Source: Epiperipatus broadwayi (lineage: Eukaryota; Onychophora; Udeonychophora; Euonychophora; Peripatidae). From it: DNA of 64,000 nt. The stretch lies in the NCBI GenBank assembly GCA_028023455.1, contig JAQFVV010000012.1, forward strand, positions 3,438,023 to 3,502,022. Reading direction: 5' to 3'. How positions within the stretch are numbered: the first letter of the stretch is position 1; every line of letters starts with the position of its first letter. The notes beneath the pieces are model-generated. The model worked only from the letters and a program-made list of their open reading frames with translations, had not been told where the DNA came from and did no database searches. The position numbers and the translations under genes are program-made. Below are positions 46,045 to 57,769 of the stretch, piece by piece.

Positions 46045-48235
46045 TGTAACGAGCACAGACGTTTGTTACATTGATTTGTTTTTTTTTTTTATTTATTAAA
46101 CATGAAAGTAAATTAAAAAGTTCACATTTAAAAATTTTCTTTAAGAATTAAAAATTGAAATTAAATATCATCTTAAACTCGTATATATTAAATCGCACAG
46201 ATAATGAAAGATTATTAAAATAAAACTTTATTAAAGAAAAGTATTTTAAAACTAAATTTTAAAAAGATTTGGAGATAAAATTATATCTTTAAATTTATCT
46301 TTAAATATATCTTTGATTTGGAAAACAGGTTAATTAATCAGAAATGGAAATGATAAATTTAATTAGTCAAATGTAAACCAGCCTTGGGCATTTAAATGTA
46401 AAAACATCGGTCAGGTAGGAAAACAATAAAAACTTTTAGCAAATGAAATAAATCCATTGGGAAATCGGACCTCAATGAAAAGGATCATCACATTGATGAT
46501 GTAATGTTAAGTCAATCTTTCAAAGTAATATAAAAGGACAAGTTTGGAAATTATGGGTTAATTATTATTGATTATTTATGATGTGACAGATATGTGTTAG
46601 TGCAGAAGTGAAGGAGAAGAGATTGAAAAAGACGCACGTTCAATCCCTTCAGTTGTTATAAAATGGAAAAATGAAACATTGCTTTTCTTATATTCAGAGG
46701 ACCACAGGATCATCAGGAAATTTAACGCTGGATTTCAAACGGCAAGCAACTGTAAAAGATGAACATTTCTAAAACCGTAAGAACTTTATAAAATATAACG
46801 AACAATATTAATTTGAAAACACTAAGAACTTTAAATTTTAAACTTTCCTAGTATTTAATTGTTACAAATAGAATCCTATCTGACCAAACTAAATTCTTTA
46901 TTAATAGTGTTATTTGATGTATTTTTTTTCTTATTTATGTAAAATCATTTCCATTTATTTAATTTTGTTCTTTAAGTTTATTTATGATTTCTGTTTTTCG
47001 ATAACTTAAAATATATCAACGTTAAACTTAAGTCGGGCGTGAATGGCTGGATAGATTTGTAAAGTTATATTAGGGGAGGGTAATCTTAGGTTATTTGTGT
47101 CATTGTTAAATTGGGTCAATGGATTGGATATATTGATGTAGTTAGTAAATGTAGTCGGAGATTCACTACTGGCAGAATCGCTTCATACGCCGCACTCTCC
47201 CGTTTTGCCTATGGAAGGAATTATAAGACGCAGAGCGCAGTTCCTTTCTATGGAGTTTTTTTTTATTGCTCTTCTTGTCAGATAGATGTCATATTCCTAT
47301 TTGACGAGAGGCAATTTCTTCTCTTAACTTTTTGGTGCCACCGTATTTCATATTACATTGAATACATCGATATATCAGATGGATTGGCGCCAGTTTGGCT
47401 GCGACTTTTAGCCTAAGGTTAAATAGGGATAGAATATTTATTTTCAAAAGCAAATTTATCTAGTCTATTCATACTCAACACTAAATAAAAATGCATTAAA
47501 TTTAAGTTGTTTATAGACGTTTGCATGGATTCGTTATCGGTTAATTATGTTTTGGATTTCATATTTGATCAAAATAGACATTCGATAAATAATGATACCT
47601 TACTGGTGAGTATCTAAAATGTATTTATTCGGATGTCTTTTAAGTTATTGGTGACAATGCAAGTATCTTGTGGTGAATACTATTGGGTTACATATAAATT
47701 TCCCTCCGCAATTGTCAGTAATCAATAATTTTGTATTTTGATCGTTTATGTTTATTTTGAAATGTTTTTGACCGTGAAATCTATGTAACCGATCTATATT
47801 CAACATTATAAACAAGCTTTCATAAATTTATCTGTGCGAACTTAATTAAAATGTAAAATTAGAATATAATAGTAATTAAATGTAAATTAAAGTCAAAAAT
47901 CAAAGTTAAAAATGTAGGTTAAATTTTGAAATGTAAAATTAATACTAAAATAATTTTAAATCTTATATATATGTGAAATAAATAAATGCTTGTGTGTTAA
48001 TTACTGGCAGTGGCTTATTTTATTCTGTTTTTTATATACTCTTAGATTATATTTTTAAATCTCTGCTATTCCACTGAGCTAGTGACATGGGCTAATGACC
48101 GGATGCAAAAAAAAAAAAAATTATTTTTTTTTTGACTTACGTATCTGCCTACTTTATAAATTTTTCTAGGTTCAAATGCCTAGATGGCGCCTTGTAGTGC
48201 AGATACTTTAAGTTTACCTTCTCTGGATCGTTACA
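46045..48235 (+). repeat. 3' LTR, complete
   Basis: Ends in perfect 8-bp inverted termini TGTAACGA / TCGTTACA. A TATA-like TTATAAGACG (47221-47230) and overlapping AATAAA signals (47977-47986) suggest U3 of about 1.2 kb, R of about 0.75 kb and U5 of about 0.25 kb. A 101-codon frame at 47111-47416 starts at TTG, is disrupted in the 5' LTR and is not supported as a gene. Confidence 0.85.
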
Positions 48236-49192
48236 ATATATTTGTATAATTATTTCAGTTAGTGTTAACAGTAACTTTCTTTTATATATATATAAACAGT
48301 AGAATGGTAAATAAGTAGTTTATTATTGGATAAATTGATAACCATAACAGAGAATGAAGAAAATGTTGATAAAATAAAAGACCATACAAAACTACAGAGT
48401 TTACATTGCATAGAATCTTCTTCAAAAAAAAACAAAAAAACAATAGCTATGGAGAATAAAGATATATAAGATACAAAAAACAAAAAAGAAAGAAAATAAT
48501 TTTAGAGGTAGATTGCATACATAATAGAAAAAGATGGAGAAGCATTATGAATACAGTTATAAAAGGCAATATTACTCATGCTAAAGAATAAAAAAAAATG
48601 TCATCTGATATAAAATAATCAATTTTGGTTTTCAACATTAATTTTATGTAACAATTATATACTGCAGCTTAACTATCAGTCTAAGATAATATTTTTTTTG
48701 CTTTATAAAATATATATTATTAACACTTGATATAAAATCAATAGTTTAGGTATAAGATTAAATATTTTTATCTTTAGGCATTATTTTTCTTTAAATTACA
48801 AAGAAAGAAAGGAAAAAAATATAAAATCAAGAATTTTTTTTAGCATATTCCTCCAAGGCATTAAATAAAATATTCATTAATTAATATATATATATAAATT
48901 TAAATTTTTAATATATATATAATTTTCAAAGTACAAATGATTTTTCAGCAATCTATTTATTTATCTGAAATGAGTTTCATTACTTTAAAGTACATTATCA
49001 TATCCATAATATTCACGATTTTAATCTGTTATTTTCTTATATGATCTATATAAATTTGCCTTTGATCTACTTTGAATATTTTTTGATCATTGATTCATAA
49101 TAATATTTATCTTTGCAGAAAACCACACTTTATTAATATATTATTTTTATGAGTAAATTATTTTTATATAATTCTACTTTTTTTCTGGATTA
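48236..49192. other. AT-rich DNA, nothing recognised
   Basis: The minus frame at 48265-48483 has no domain. Confidence 0.5.
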
Positions 49193-49204
49193 AAAACACA
49201 ATCC

Positions 49205-49308
49205 GTAGTCAAGCGTTGGTGGCCGAGTGGTCAGCATAGCTGCCTTAGAAGCAGTCGTCCTGGATTTGCGGGTTTGCTTCCCGATCGATGCTTTGATACA
49301 TGAAAAAT
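49205..49308 (+). mobile_element. tRNA-headed SINE copy 4
   Basis: Begins GTCAAGCGTTGGTGGCCGAG with box A TGGCCGAGTGG and box B GGTTTGCTTCC, ending GATACATGAAAAAT. Perfect 12-bp target duplication AAAACACAATCC at 49193-49204 and 49309-49320. The anticodon-like loop differs from copies 1-3. Confidence 0.92.
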
Positions 49309-49320
49309 AAAACACAATCC

Positions 49321-50211
49321 ATTATTTGCTCCGTCTCTAGAAAAACATATTTAACATGATTGTTTTTTACACTTTATTTTGATGTATAAATTGAAGAATA
49401 GATAATCATTAGTCAGTTTTTGTTTCAATGTAAAATATGGGAAAATGAATATGTTGCAACATTCCATAGCATACATTACATGTAAAAAATCATAGTAATT
49501 GATCATACTTTTAGAATCATGTGACTTGCTTGCTGTTCTGTAATTTTTGACAACAAAAAATATAACGTTCTTTAAAAAAAATAATAAAGAGAGGTATAAT
49601 ATATTTATATGCCCTAAAATATATACCTAAAAATACTCTGAAAAAAAATTGTCAAAACAATGTTTTTGTTAGTTATTTTAAAATGACAAAAATTATACTT
49701 TAAAATTAAATCATTGTATCTGTCTTCAGATACTAGTCGTAATAATTATATTTTATAATCTATGCACCTTATCTTATATAAAAAAGTGTCCCTCTGTACA
49801 TATGTTAATACTTGTACATAATTTGTAATTAATAAAGTTTATTTTATATATATAAATCATCTGCGTTTATTTCATTTATGCAATTATTTATATGTTTATT
49901 TCAATTCATTGCTGGATTATATCCAATATTAATTTTGCTTTTAAAAATGTCATAAATTATATTTGTTGTATTTTGAACATAAAATATAGAATAAACACTT
50001 TTTTTTACTTTTACTGTTAGTTTTATGTCATTTTGAAATTCATTGTTTGCTTTCTGCTATAACTTATTGTAATTAAGTCTTCAATTAATATTGGAATTTT
50101 TGTTTCATATTCATATGTGTATAATCAGTCTATTTTTAAAAAAAAAATGTTATAATAGTCATTTCTTACAAATGAGTAGATTAGTGAAGAAATTAATTCT
50201 GTTTGAAAATG
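49321..50211. other. AT-rich DNA, nothing recognised
   Basis: No supported feature. Confidence 0.5.
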
Positions 50212-50430
50212 TAAATATTTCACTGAATACATCAAGATTCACATCAAACCTGGGATAGGATAGATAACCATCCATACTATTTCCAGATGAGAACCATAAA
50301 TAGAGGTTATAAAATAGCATTAGTATTTATTTGAAGTTAAATATTCATTTCATTGAATGTTACCAGAATTACATTGAACCCGGTACAGAGTAGATTAATC
50401 CAATACTTATTTCTACCATTTCCATTAATG
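50212..50430. repeat. Diverged tandem duplication, about 125-bp spacing
   Basis: Two segments share TTTCA-TGAATR, CACATYRAACC and RATARAGTAGATAA-CC type blocks (50220-50290 and 50345-50420). Identity is moderate, so confidence is limited. Confidence 0.45.
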
Positions 50431-50552
50431 GTATATATAAAATCTATCTAGTTAAGCATTTATAATACATAAAATTAAATATATAATATTCATAATTAAA
50501 ACATATCATAGCAATAGTATGCATGAATGTACCTAGATTGCACTGTTTATTG

Positions 50553-50620
50553 CAGGGGTGGCCAAACTTTTAGCTGTTAGGGACTACTTTTTTGGTGAAA
50601 GTGTACCTGAGGGTTACTAT
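50553..50620 (+). mobile_element. hAT-type terminal fragment
   Basis: Starts CAGGGGTGGCCAAACTTTT, a typical hAT end. I could not find the matching inverted end or an 8-bp duplication, so it is probably truncated. Confidence 0.5.
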
Positions 50621-50699
50621 GTTTTTTTTTCAGAGCTTTGTATCAGAAACCGGAATAAACATTTTTGCTGGAACAAAAAAAAAATGTTTCTAGGGCATG

Positions 50700-51597
50700 T
50701 TTTTTTTAGAATGTACATATGAAATGGTGTTTTTTTTATAAGGGCTTTTTAGGTACTCACAAATATTGATGGTTTTTAGAGGATACTTACAAACTGATGA
50801 TTTTTTTCTATAAGATACAAACTGTTAAAGATATTTTACTATGATTACTATTAAATTATCTCAGCCCTCTTTAATATTACAATCTGTCCATATTGCTGCA
50901 TAAAATATTTATTAAGTTACAATTATTAAATTACCTATAAATAATTATTTTCTAGAGCTGATCTTAAATTTTAAACAAAATTCAAGAAATTAAAAATGTT
51001 GATATAATTTATCTATTAGAACTATTCATGACTCCTCTTCTGATCACAAAGTCAAAATAACAATATAAGAATAATATTGCAGAAACTCGCATATCAGATA
51101 ACACTCTTGAATAAAGATAAGTGAGGTGAAGTTTGTAGAGTACATTGCCTTTTTCAGTTAATAAACAGTAAAGCAGTCTCTCTGAACACTGGTTTGTGCC
51201 TAATCAGCACTCTAGTCAATAGATATAACTGTCATGCCTTTTGTCTAGGCATGCAACACAGTACTTTCTTTTTAAAATATTATGAAACTACTAAGAGTAC
51301 AACTTGAATAACCAAATATCAGAAGTTGTATTTTTATCTGTAAAAAACGATATGGTACACATGGACATTATGGCTATCTACACAGATCCATAATTCAAAC
51401 CCAATTTCTAAGAGCTATTTGCTATAGAACCATCATTTGAAATCTTTTTAGTAGTTTTGAATGATATTATTAAAAGTTAACTATAATTGGTAAATTTCTT
51501 AATAGTTTTTTCAACTATACTTTTTCATTTCTCTGATACACAGCTCTAAAGTTTGCATCACAATGGTCATGTTTACATATATAACTGTGATAACACA
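50700..51597. other. AT-rich DNA, nothing recognised
   Basis: No supported feature after the hAT-like end. Confidence 0.45.
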
Positions 51598-51599
51598 TA

Positions 51600-52669
51600 T
51601 ACGCCTGGGTCTCATTTTATGTGGATTATTTTAATGCAATTTTGAAGTTATGTGATTCATGTTTCATCTTAATATTTTTTATATTTCAGTATATTTATCA
51701 TATATCAAGAAATTAAAATTATTAATAACTTATTTTGACTTGAAATACTTTTTGTTTTGTTTTTTCAAAAATATAACGTTATATTCACAGCTAACATGAA
51801 TATGGACTGAAGCTGTATTTAGAATCTTGGCTTCCATGTAAATAATCTACTTTTACTAATGAGTAAATAATAATAATAGATTTAATAGATGTATAAAAAT
51901 ATTGCAATAAATATTCAAAAATTTTAAGCTTTTAAAATATATTTTGTTAGGTATAACAGAAATAAATAATGTAGATTTTTAAAATAAATAACTAAGATTT
52001 TATTGATTTTATAAACTGAAAATAATATTTCTAATGATAATGTATAATCTTTTTGTTTTGATTGTGATCTCCTTTTTTTAATATAGAAACAAAATGTGAA
52101 CATTTAAAATTTATTTCAGTAGTAAAAATCAGTTGTCAACAGAAAACCATTAACACATCACAAGACTGAAATTGGCACTAGTTGTGTGAATGGGATGGAG
52201 CAGAATATGGGGAAATTTAGAGTGGGGAATGAAAAATAAAGTGGCTAACAAGTTTCTCTGGGCATAATTGCTGAGAGATTGTTGACTTCGTTCAAGGAGA
52301 AGCTACATCACATCACATCGACAAATCTGATTTCTTACCAGTTTACAAATGAACTGCATTAATTATTAAAATATGTATGAAAAAATGTAAAATTAAATAG
52401 TGTAGTTAATAACAAAAAGTAAAAAAAGTTTGTCTTGTATCAATTTTTTTCAAATATTTGATATTTTTTATTAGTCATACTTTATTTCCTTATTTTTTTA
52501 ATGCAAATTTTAAAATAATTTTTCTTGTTGCTTTGCTTTTATGCGAATTCTGAAAATTACAGAATCTATCCCCCATTTTTCAAGATAAGTTAAGTCTACT
52601 TTTGTGCGATTTTTTTAATGTGGGTTTTCTGTGGAACCTATCTACCGCATAAAATGAGACCCAGGTGTA
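51600..52669. mobile_element. Pogo/mariner-like DNA transposon remnant
   Basis: Inverted ends TACGCCTGGGTCTCATTTTA and, at the right end inverted, TACACCTGGGTCTCATTTTA, each bordered by a TA dinucleotide (598-599 and 52670-52671), the target of Tc1/mariner/pogo elements. The sub-terminal ATGYGG and GTGGAACC resemble pogo/Tigger ends. No transposase frame survives in 1,070 bp. A LINE 3' end (52189-52320) is nested inside. Confidence 0.75.
52189..52320 (+). mobile_element. 3' end of the same LINE family as 34677-39825
   Basis: GGGATGGAGCAGAATATGG, the GCTAACAAGTTTCTCTGGGC block, TTCAAGGAGAAGC and a CATCACATCACATC tail match the minus strand of 34677-34840. A 5'-truncated copy of about 130 bp. 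Confidence 0.8.
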
Positions 52670-52671
52670 TA

Positions 52672-52716
52672 TCTAATTGGTTTAAATTTTATTGCAATTT
52701 TTACTTTTAATATTTG

Positions 52717-52751
<35 letters not shown>

Positions 52752-53829
52752 AATTTAGACAAGAAAACATATAAAAGGAATATCATAAATGATTTTTTCC
52801 ATCTATTTTTCTATAAAATAATAACTAAAAAAATGCTTGGGAGTGACTGAAAATCTAGTAATAATGTTTGATCATCGTCTAATTGATCAGGAAAAACATC
52901 GTGCAGTAAAATAATCTGTGTATTTATGAGCAAAGATGGCTTGTTAATTTATTTTTTTAGACATTATAATTACTATTACTTTTAAGAAATCATTAGAAAA
53001 ACTTATGAGAGAAGCTAGTTTGTCAGCCCAACAAAGAGAAATCACGAACAATTCTTGAATCCATTGACTAACCATTATTCTCCGCTATAAATTTCGCAGT
53101 AAACATTAAACTGTAAGAATAACAAAAATAAAAAAAGAAGTATTATTTAGAAAAATCATCATAAAATCTTTATTTTTTATGGAGAGAAATTCAAAATTAT
53201 GTTGGCTGAAAGGAAAATGGACTCTGAATCAAATGATGTAAAATGCGCATGCATAGTCTGTATAATTTTCACATTATCATAAGTTGAGCATGAAAATCAC
53301 TAATTAAAAAATATAAGCCTGACTTATTTTGAATTTTTACTTTTTGTATTTTTTATTATTCAAATCAGCTCTGAATTTGTCACTATAATTTGTCAATGTT
53401 CACAACAGCTTCACAATCTACTTTCCAAGATCTTGTGGGCACCCAGTCAACTGCAGGCTACATTTTTGCTATGCCTCGTCTATAAATTCCTTTCTATATG
53501 CATTCAAGATGCATCATACTGGTACTAATAGATAATTTAGAGCAAATAATAAAGCAGAACTCTGTCACATCAAAACTTAAATACTCATTTATAATTTATA
53601 TTTTGATATGTATTTAGCATATGAATATCAATAACAAATTCCTTTATTATGATATAACAATTAAGCTTAAACTTCAATAAATGTTCTATTACTTCATTTA
53701 CCAGTAATCCACAACATCTAAATTTCAGTTACGTTATTAATTGTGATAAAATCAATGCTCCATTCTTTCAAAAAAAGTGAGCCGATTTATCCTAGCAAAG
53801 GTATATTGGAAAAATATGGTTAATAGAGT
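52672..53829. other. AT-rich DNA with a (TTA)n run
   Basis: An ATT/TTA microsatellite lies just left, at about 52720-52750. Otherwise nothing recognised. Confidence 0.5.
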
Positions 53830-53965
53830 ATTAAGTAATAATTTACTAAGGCTGTAACCTTAGAAATAAGCGTCTGAAAAATACACAGACCTATAGAGGT
53901 CCCTACCTTCGTATTTTTCAGACGCTTATTTCTAAGGTTACAGCCTTAGTAAATTATTACTTAAT
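53830..53965. repeat. Perfect 55-bp-arm hairpin (cruciform-type MITE)
   Basis: Arms 53830-53884 and 53911-53965 are exact reverse complements. The 26-base loop contains its own small stem GACCT-ATAG-AGGTC. Related single-arm copies occur at 12079-12150 and 63855-63930. The RNA would be one long duplex with a small internal hairpin. Perfect arms imply a very recent origin or ongoing gene conversion between arms. Confidence 0.92.
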
Positions 53966-53989
53966 ATAATAATGGGCGTTTAATAAAAT

Positions 53990-54640
53990 TTATAATTACA
54001 ACTTTAATAGAGTATATAAATTATCTTTCCATTTTAAGGCATGATAACCTTGTTGATCATGGACATAGATGGATTTTGTGGACTATGTCACAGAGCCACA
54101 GAAACAATTGAGCACATAATTTACAACTGTGAAAGTTTGACAAAAATAAGACAAATGGCATGCAATATATATAGAAGGAAAAACATCACAATGGAGCAAA
54201 TTATTAATGCATATCAGAGCCAATCAATACTAAACATCAGGGCAGTTATATTTGTCCTATATTCTTTTTGGTGCACGAGATGCAACTTTATAATGAGGAA
54301 AAATACTCACCGTCATCCGGCCACATCCATTAATAAACTAACACAAATTAAAGATAGAGATAAAACTATCATTAGACCATATTTATATGCTGCAACTTGG
54401 TCACTGTTGAAAGAACAATCAAGACTATGAGAAATGCAAAACAAAGACAATTGAAAACATCGAAGTTCCTGCATTATTTATGAACTATAGAACAAGGAAC
54501 AAGTTCAAAATTGCCACAAGAAAAACTTGTGTTTAAAGAAATGTATATCCAAACTGTAAATTTTACTAAATCAAATTGTAAATACAATGTAATAGAAACT
54601 ATGTAAACCGAAGAAAGTAATAAAGTATCTTTTGAAACAT
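53990..54640 (+). pseudogene. LINE ORF2 C-terminus with Cys-His zinc knuckle
   Basis: The frame 54041-54427 (129 codons) contains CGLCHRATETIEHIIYNC near residues 13-30, the C-x2-C...H-x4-C knuckle found at the C-terminus of many non-LTR retrotransposon reverse transcriptases. A conserved-looking FVLYSFWCTRCNFIMRKNTH segment follows. A polyadenylation signal AATAAAG lies near 54619. The reverse transcriptase itself is missing, so the copy is 5'-truncated. The first residues may derive from flanking DNA. Clade not determined. Confidence 0.8.
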
Positions 54641-54729
54641 AAAAAATCTTTTTTTTTTCATGGTTCTCCCAATATTGAAACATGAATGTTTTATTTGGTA
54701 TTTCAACTATAAATAGAATTCTCATTCAA

Positions 54730-55300
54730 TTCAATTGTTTTTAATACATTATTTAGATATGCAATATTAACTAATGACTATTAATTATCCTATTTTCTAA
54801 CCATGACTTTAGAGATTTTAATTTTTTTTAAGAGTGTTCCTTATAAAATTATTTAAATATGATATCTAATATATTTTTTGTTTTATATTTATGACACTAA
54901 GGTCCCTGTTTTGTTTTATATTATACTTTGTTTGTTAACTATTTAAATTCTCACCTCTATTTCACTTGCCCTGCTCATATAATGATGTATTTTTTGTATT
55001 ATTTCTTTCTAAGCATTCTTTATTTTTCTATTTCACTTTCACTTAAACTTATAATCATTATAAGCCTAAATCTAAACAAGTCAATAAAATAATCAAAATT
55101 GCCCCAAATTCAAAACTAAACCAGTCTAGCCTAAGAAATAAACTTTAAAACACAACTAATGATTTCACTGCTACAAGCAGACTTTTTAAATGTAAAGAAC
55201 TAAAATTTAATAAATTTATTTTACACAGAAGCAAAACTCTTCATACATCGGCACCACTCAATGCAAACCAGAGAAATCAATTGATGCAGGAAGGTTTGTG
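54730..55300. other. AT-rich DNA, nothing recognised
   Basis: No supported feature. Confidence 0.5.
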
Positions 55301-55327
55301 CATAAAATCCCTATCTAGTGCCTATTC

Positions 55328-55388
55328 ATCCAATATGTCTAGACTTAGTTTCTAGCTTGTGGCTTTCATCATTGAGGAGCCTTGGATC
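55328..55388 (-). ncRNA. F2 hammerhead ribozyme, one core base changed
   Basis: Minus strand: distal stem I AUCCAA with UUGGAU, core AUGAUGA (C3 changed to A), stem II AAGC-CACAA-GCUA, GAA, stem III AC-UAA-GU and GUC. Predicted cut between 55342 and 55341. Proximal stem I is weak. Probably inactive or poor. Confidence 0.7.
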
Positions 55389-55589
55389 TGAGAGCATGAC
55401 ATCTAGATCTTAGAATCTAATTCAACCCTTCAGCAGCCACCTTTTACTTTTCTAACCAACTATAGAGCTCATCAGCTTGTATAGTTTATAGATCTGAACT
55501 CAGTGGCACAACTGTATAGAGAATTTTTTTCTCTGTGAAAAACAGATTGTGTAAGCCTAAAGGATGGTGATCATGTGGTGTTTGATGGT

Positions 55590-55735
55590 TAAATTTATTT
55601 TACATACTACCCATAGTTTGCACTTAGATTCCCTACACCCTTAATATTAAAAGAATTCTTAAATAAGTTAATTGCTTCAGAATAATATTGTTTCAGAATA
55701 ATAAATTCTGAAGCAATTTTGTATACAAAATTTTC
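55590..55735. repeat. Single arm related to FB10
   Basis: Matches 24406-24500 (AATTGCTTCAGAAT block) and then turns back on itself for about 25 bp at 55672-55720. Confidence 0.65.
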
Positions 55736-56079
55736 AATATAATACATAGAAATACTTTAATTTTTTTTTTTTTGATGTGTAACTTAAGTGGAGTTTTAAC
55801 AAAAACAGAGTGGTGATCATGTAACATTAGATTCATCATCATCTATAGCTACAATTACTCACAAACAAGTATAACAATTTCAACTTCAAAAGACAAAGAT
55901 AATAAACAAAACAAATAAAATTATTAGAGATGAATCTTATGATGGTTATATAAGCCAATCTCTAAAACACAAATACACCATATATAAAACATGGTAGTCT
56001 ATTGTTTACTGGATATTTTGCAGTCTATTTTTTTTCCTGCAGAAAGCAATGCCTTCTGCAATATTTATTATATGTTTGA

Positions 56080-56490
56080 GTACTTATGTATTAGTCTGGT
56101 AGTGAAATTTTAGTTTTCATTAAAATTATTATGATTGTTTATGATTGCTAAATATTTGATAGTATTTAATTAAGTAAGTAAATTTAACATTCAGAAATAA
56201 GATGTTGAAGATCTCTTAAGTATTTTTATGCCTACAATACATTCTTTATTAACTTCTAGCTACCACTAACTTACTTATGCTTTCAAGATATTGCCGTGTA
56301 AATAAATTGAAATTAATACAGAAAGTAGAGTCATTATTTACAACTTTGATAAAATGGATTCTTTAAATCTTAGAGAGTTTTAAATTTACTTACTTGATTA
56401 AATAAAGCTTACTATCAAATATTTATCAATCATAAATAACTATAAGTAATGAAGACTAAAATTTCACCCCACAGACTAATACGTAAGTAC
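56080..56490. repeat. Fold-back element FB14
   Basis: Arms 56080-56195 and 56375-56490 pair (outer GTACTTATGTATTAGTCTG). The inner 180 bp are unrelated. No coding content. Confidence 0.85.
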
Positions 56491-57099
56491 TTATGGTTGA
56501 ATATAGCTCCCTAAAATAATCTTTCTTTTCCATATCTTCTTAACAAAACAATCAACAAAGAACTTCTTTAAAATCTTATTGAAATAAACTTTATAATGTA
56601 AATGGATCTACCATTCCTACAAAAGGCATGTTTAAGTTCACCACAATGCAATTTTAAAATTATTGTATTTTTTATTTATTTCATGTATTGAAGCAGTCAG
56701 ATCTAAGTTCGACCCTAGCTTCATAATATCTCACATGTAGCCCACTTCAAATCCTAGTACTAACCATGAATTTCCAAATGCAATGGGGCTTTATACGTTC
56801 AATACACGCTAGTTTCCTTAAAAAAATAGTATCATATAAATGTGTGTTAAAACTAACTAGTTTGACGTTTAAACTAATCAATTCATTAATTAATTCAGAA
56901 TAAAATTATTCATGAATTTATATATATTATAACTGTGTGGATAGTGCGTATATATTTATAAATATTTAAATATATATATTCGTTATAAAGTTTCATTGCG
57001 TCGTCGGGAATGTTTTATTTTACTTTTAAACAGTTTGTTCAAATTTTAGTGATAAACAGCTACATTCTTTCGATAAGCTTTCAGATTGTCCTTTTCCAA

Positions 57100-57760
57100 A
57101 GAGAATGAGGAAAGTTTTATTAATTATCAAAAAGATAATAATTTAAAATGTAAGGACGGTTCCTAATTAAAATCGTTTTTTAGATTTACAAATTTATTTT
57201 CTAATTAGAAAATGAATTCAAACTTAATGAGTTTGAAAGCCTTATCAAAGGAATGTATCTAAAATCAATTAGTAAAAATTTATAACTTGGATAATGCAAG
57301 AAGCTCTAGCCTGAAGGCATCTAAATTTGGAAAAGGCAGGAAACCAGAGGACAGTATAAATAGCCCAGAAAAGTTTGGAGAAGAAGAAGCCATGTTTGTT
57401 TTAGAGAAGTGCTACTAGAATCTGTGCATCTTTAAATTATGAATTTGAATAGTGTCTCCATCATTGTGAGGGGCTAAACTTCGAGAGTCTGACTGTTGGG
57501 CCTGAAGTCCCCAGAAGATCTCCAATGTGGCTGCTAAACTAAACCTTTTCCAGACCAATCATGCTGCCAAACATGAAAGAATCAATTCAAATGCCATTGA
57601 AAAGTTCAAAATATGCGCTTACATCTCATCCAACTGGACTCTCCCATGTGTAATCTAAGGAACCAACCATGAAGGAACAGTAATATCTTTCTTGAAACAA
57701 CCACAACTTTTTGGCCAGTTTTCAAACTTTATTTTACACCACCTTTTAAGCTATCTATTG
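57100..57760 (+). other. GC-richer segment with TATA box, possible LTR or transcribed retroelement end
   Basis: Clearly richer in G and C than its surroundings (57290-57680). Contains TATAAATAGCCC at about 57355 and a run of purines before an ATG at 57393. No long frame. It could be a solo LTR, a 5' region of a retroelement or a non-coding exon; I could not find clean TG...CA ends. Confidence 0.35.
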
Positions 57761-57769
57761 TAAAAGCTT

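Larger units (their letters stand above)
41675..48235 (+). mobile_element. Non-autonomous LTR retrotransposon with an interrupted 5' LTR
   Basis: The 3' LTR is 46045-48235 (2,191 bp, TGTAACGA...TCGTTACA). The 5' LTR is split: 41675-42516 (LTR bases 1 to about 860) and 43358-45309 (about 239 to the end), with repeat X copy 2 between. A primer-site-like TGGCTTTCCCAACTCGGG starts 2 bp after the 5' LTR (45312). The internal region is only 735 bp and has no gag or pol. The 4-bp ATAT at 41671-41674 and 48236-48239 fits a target duplication but is weak in AT-rich DNA. No clear polypurine tract before 46045. Family (Gypsy or other) unknown. Confidence 0.8.

Noticed and set aside
47111-47416. 101-codon plus-strand frame in the 3' LTR
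   Set aside because: Begins at TTG rather than ATG, is disrupted in the 5' LTR copy, overlaps the LTR TATA/R region and shows no domain.
46045-48235. Interpretation of the 2.2-kb repeat as a DNA transposon
   Set aside because: Its 8-bp inverted ends could suggest this, but TG...CA ends, paired copies, TATA and AATAAA order and a primer-site-like motif fit an LTR better.
49205-49308. Functional tRNA gene
   Set aside because: Acceptor stem does not close, and it has an A-rich tail and flanking target duplications; it is a SINE.
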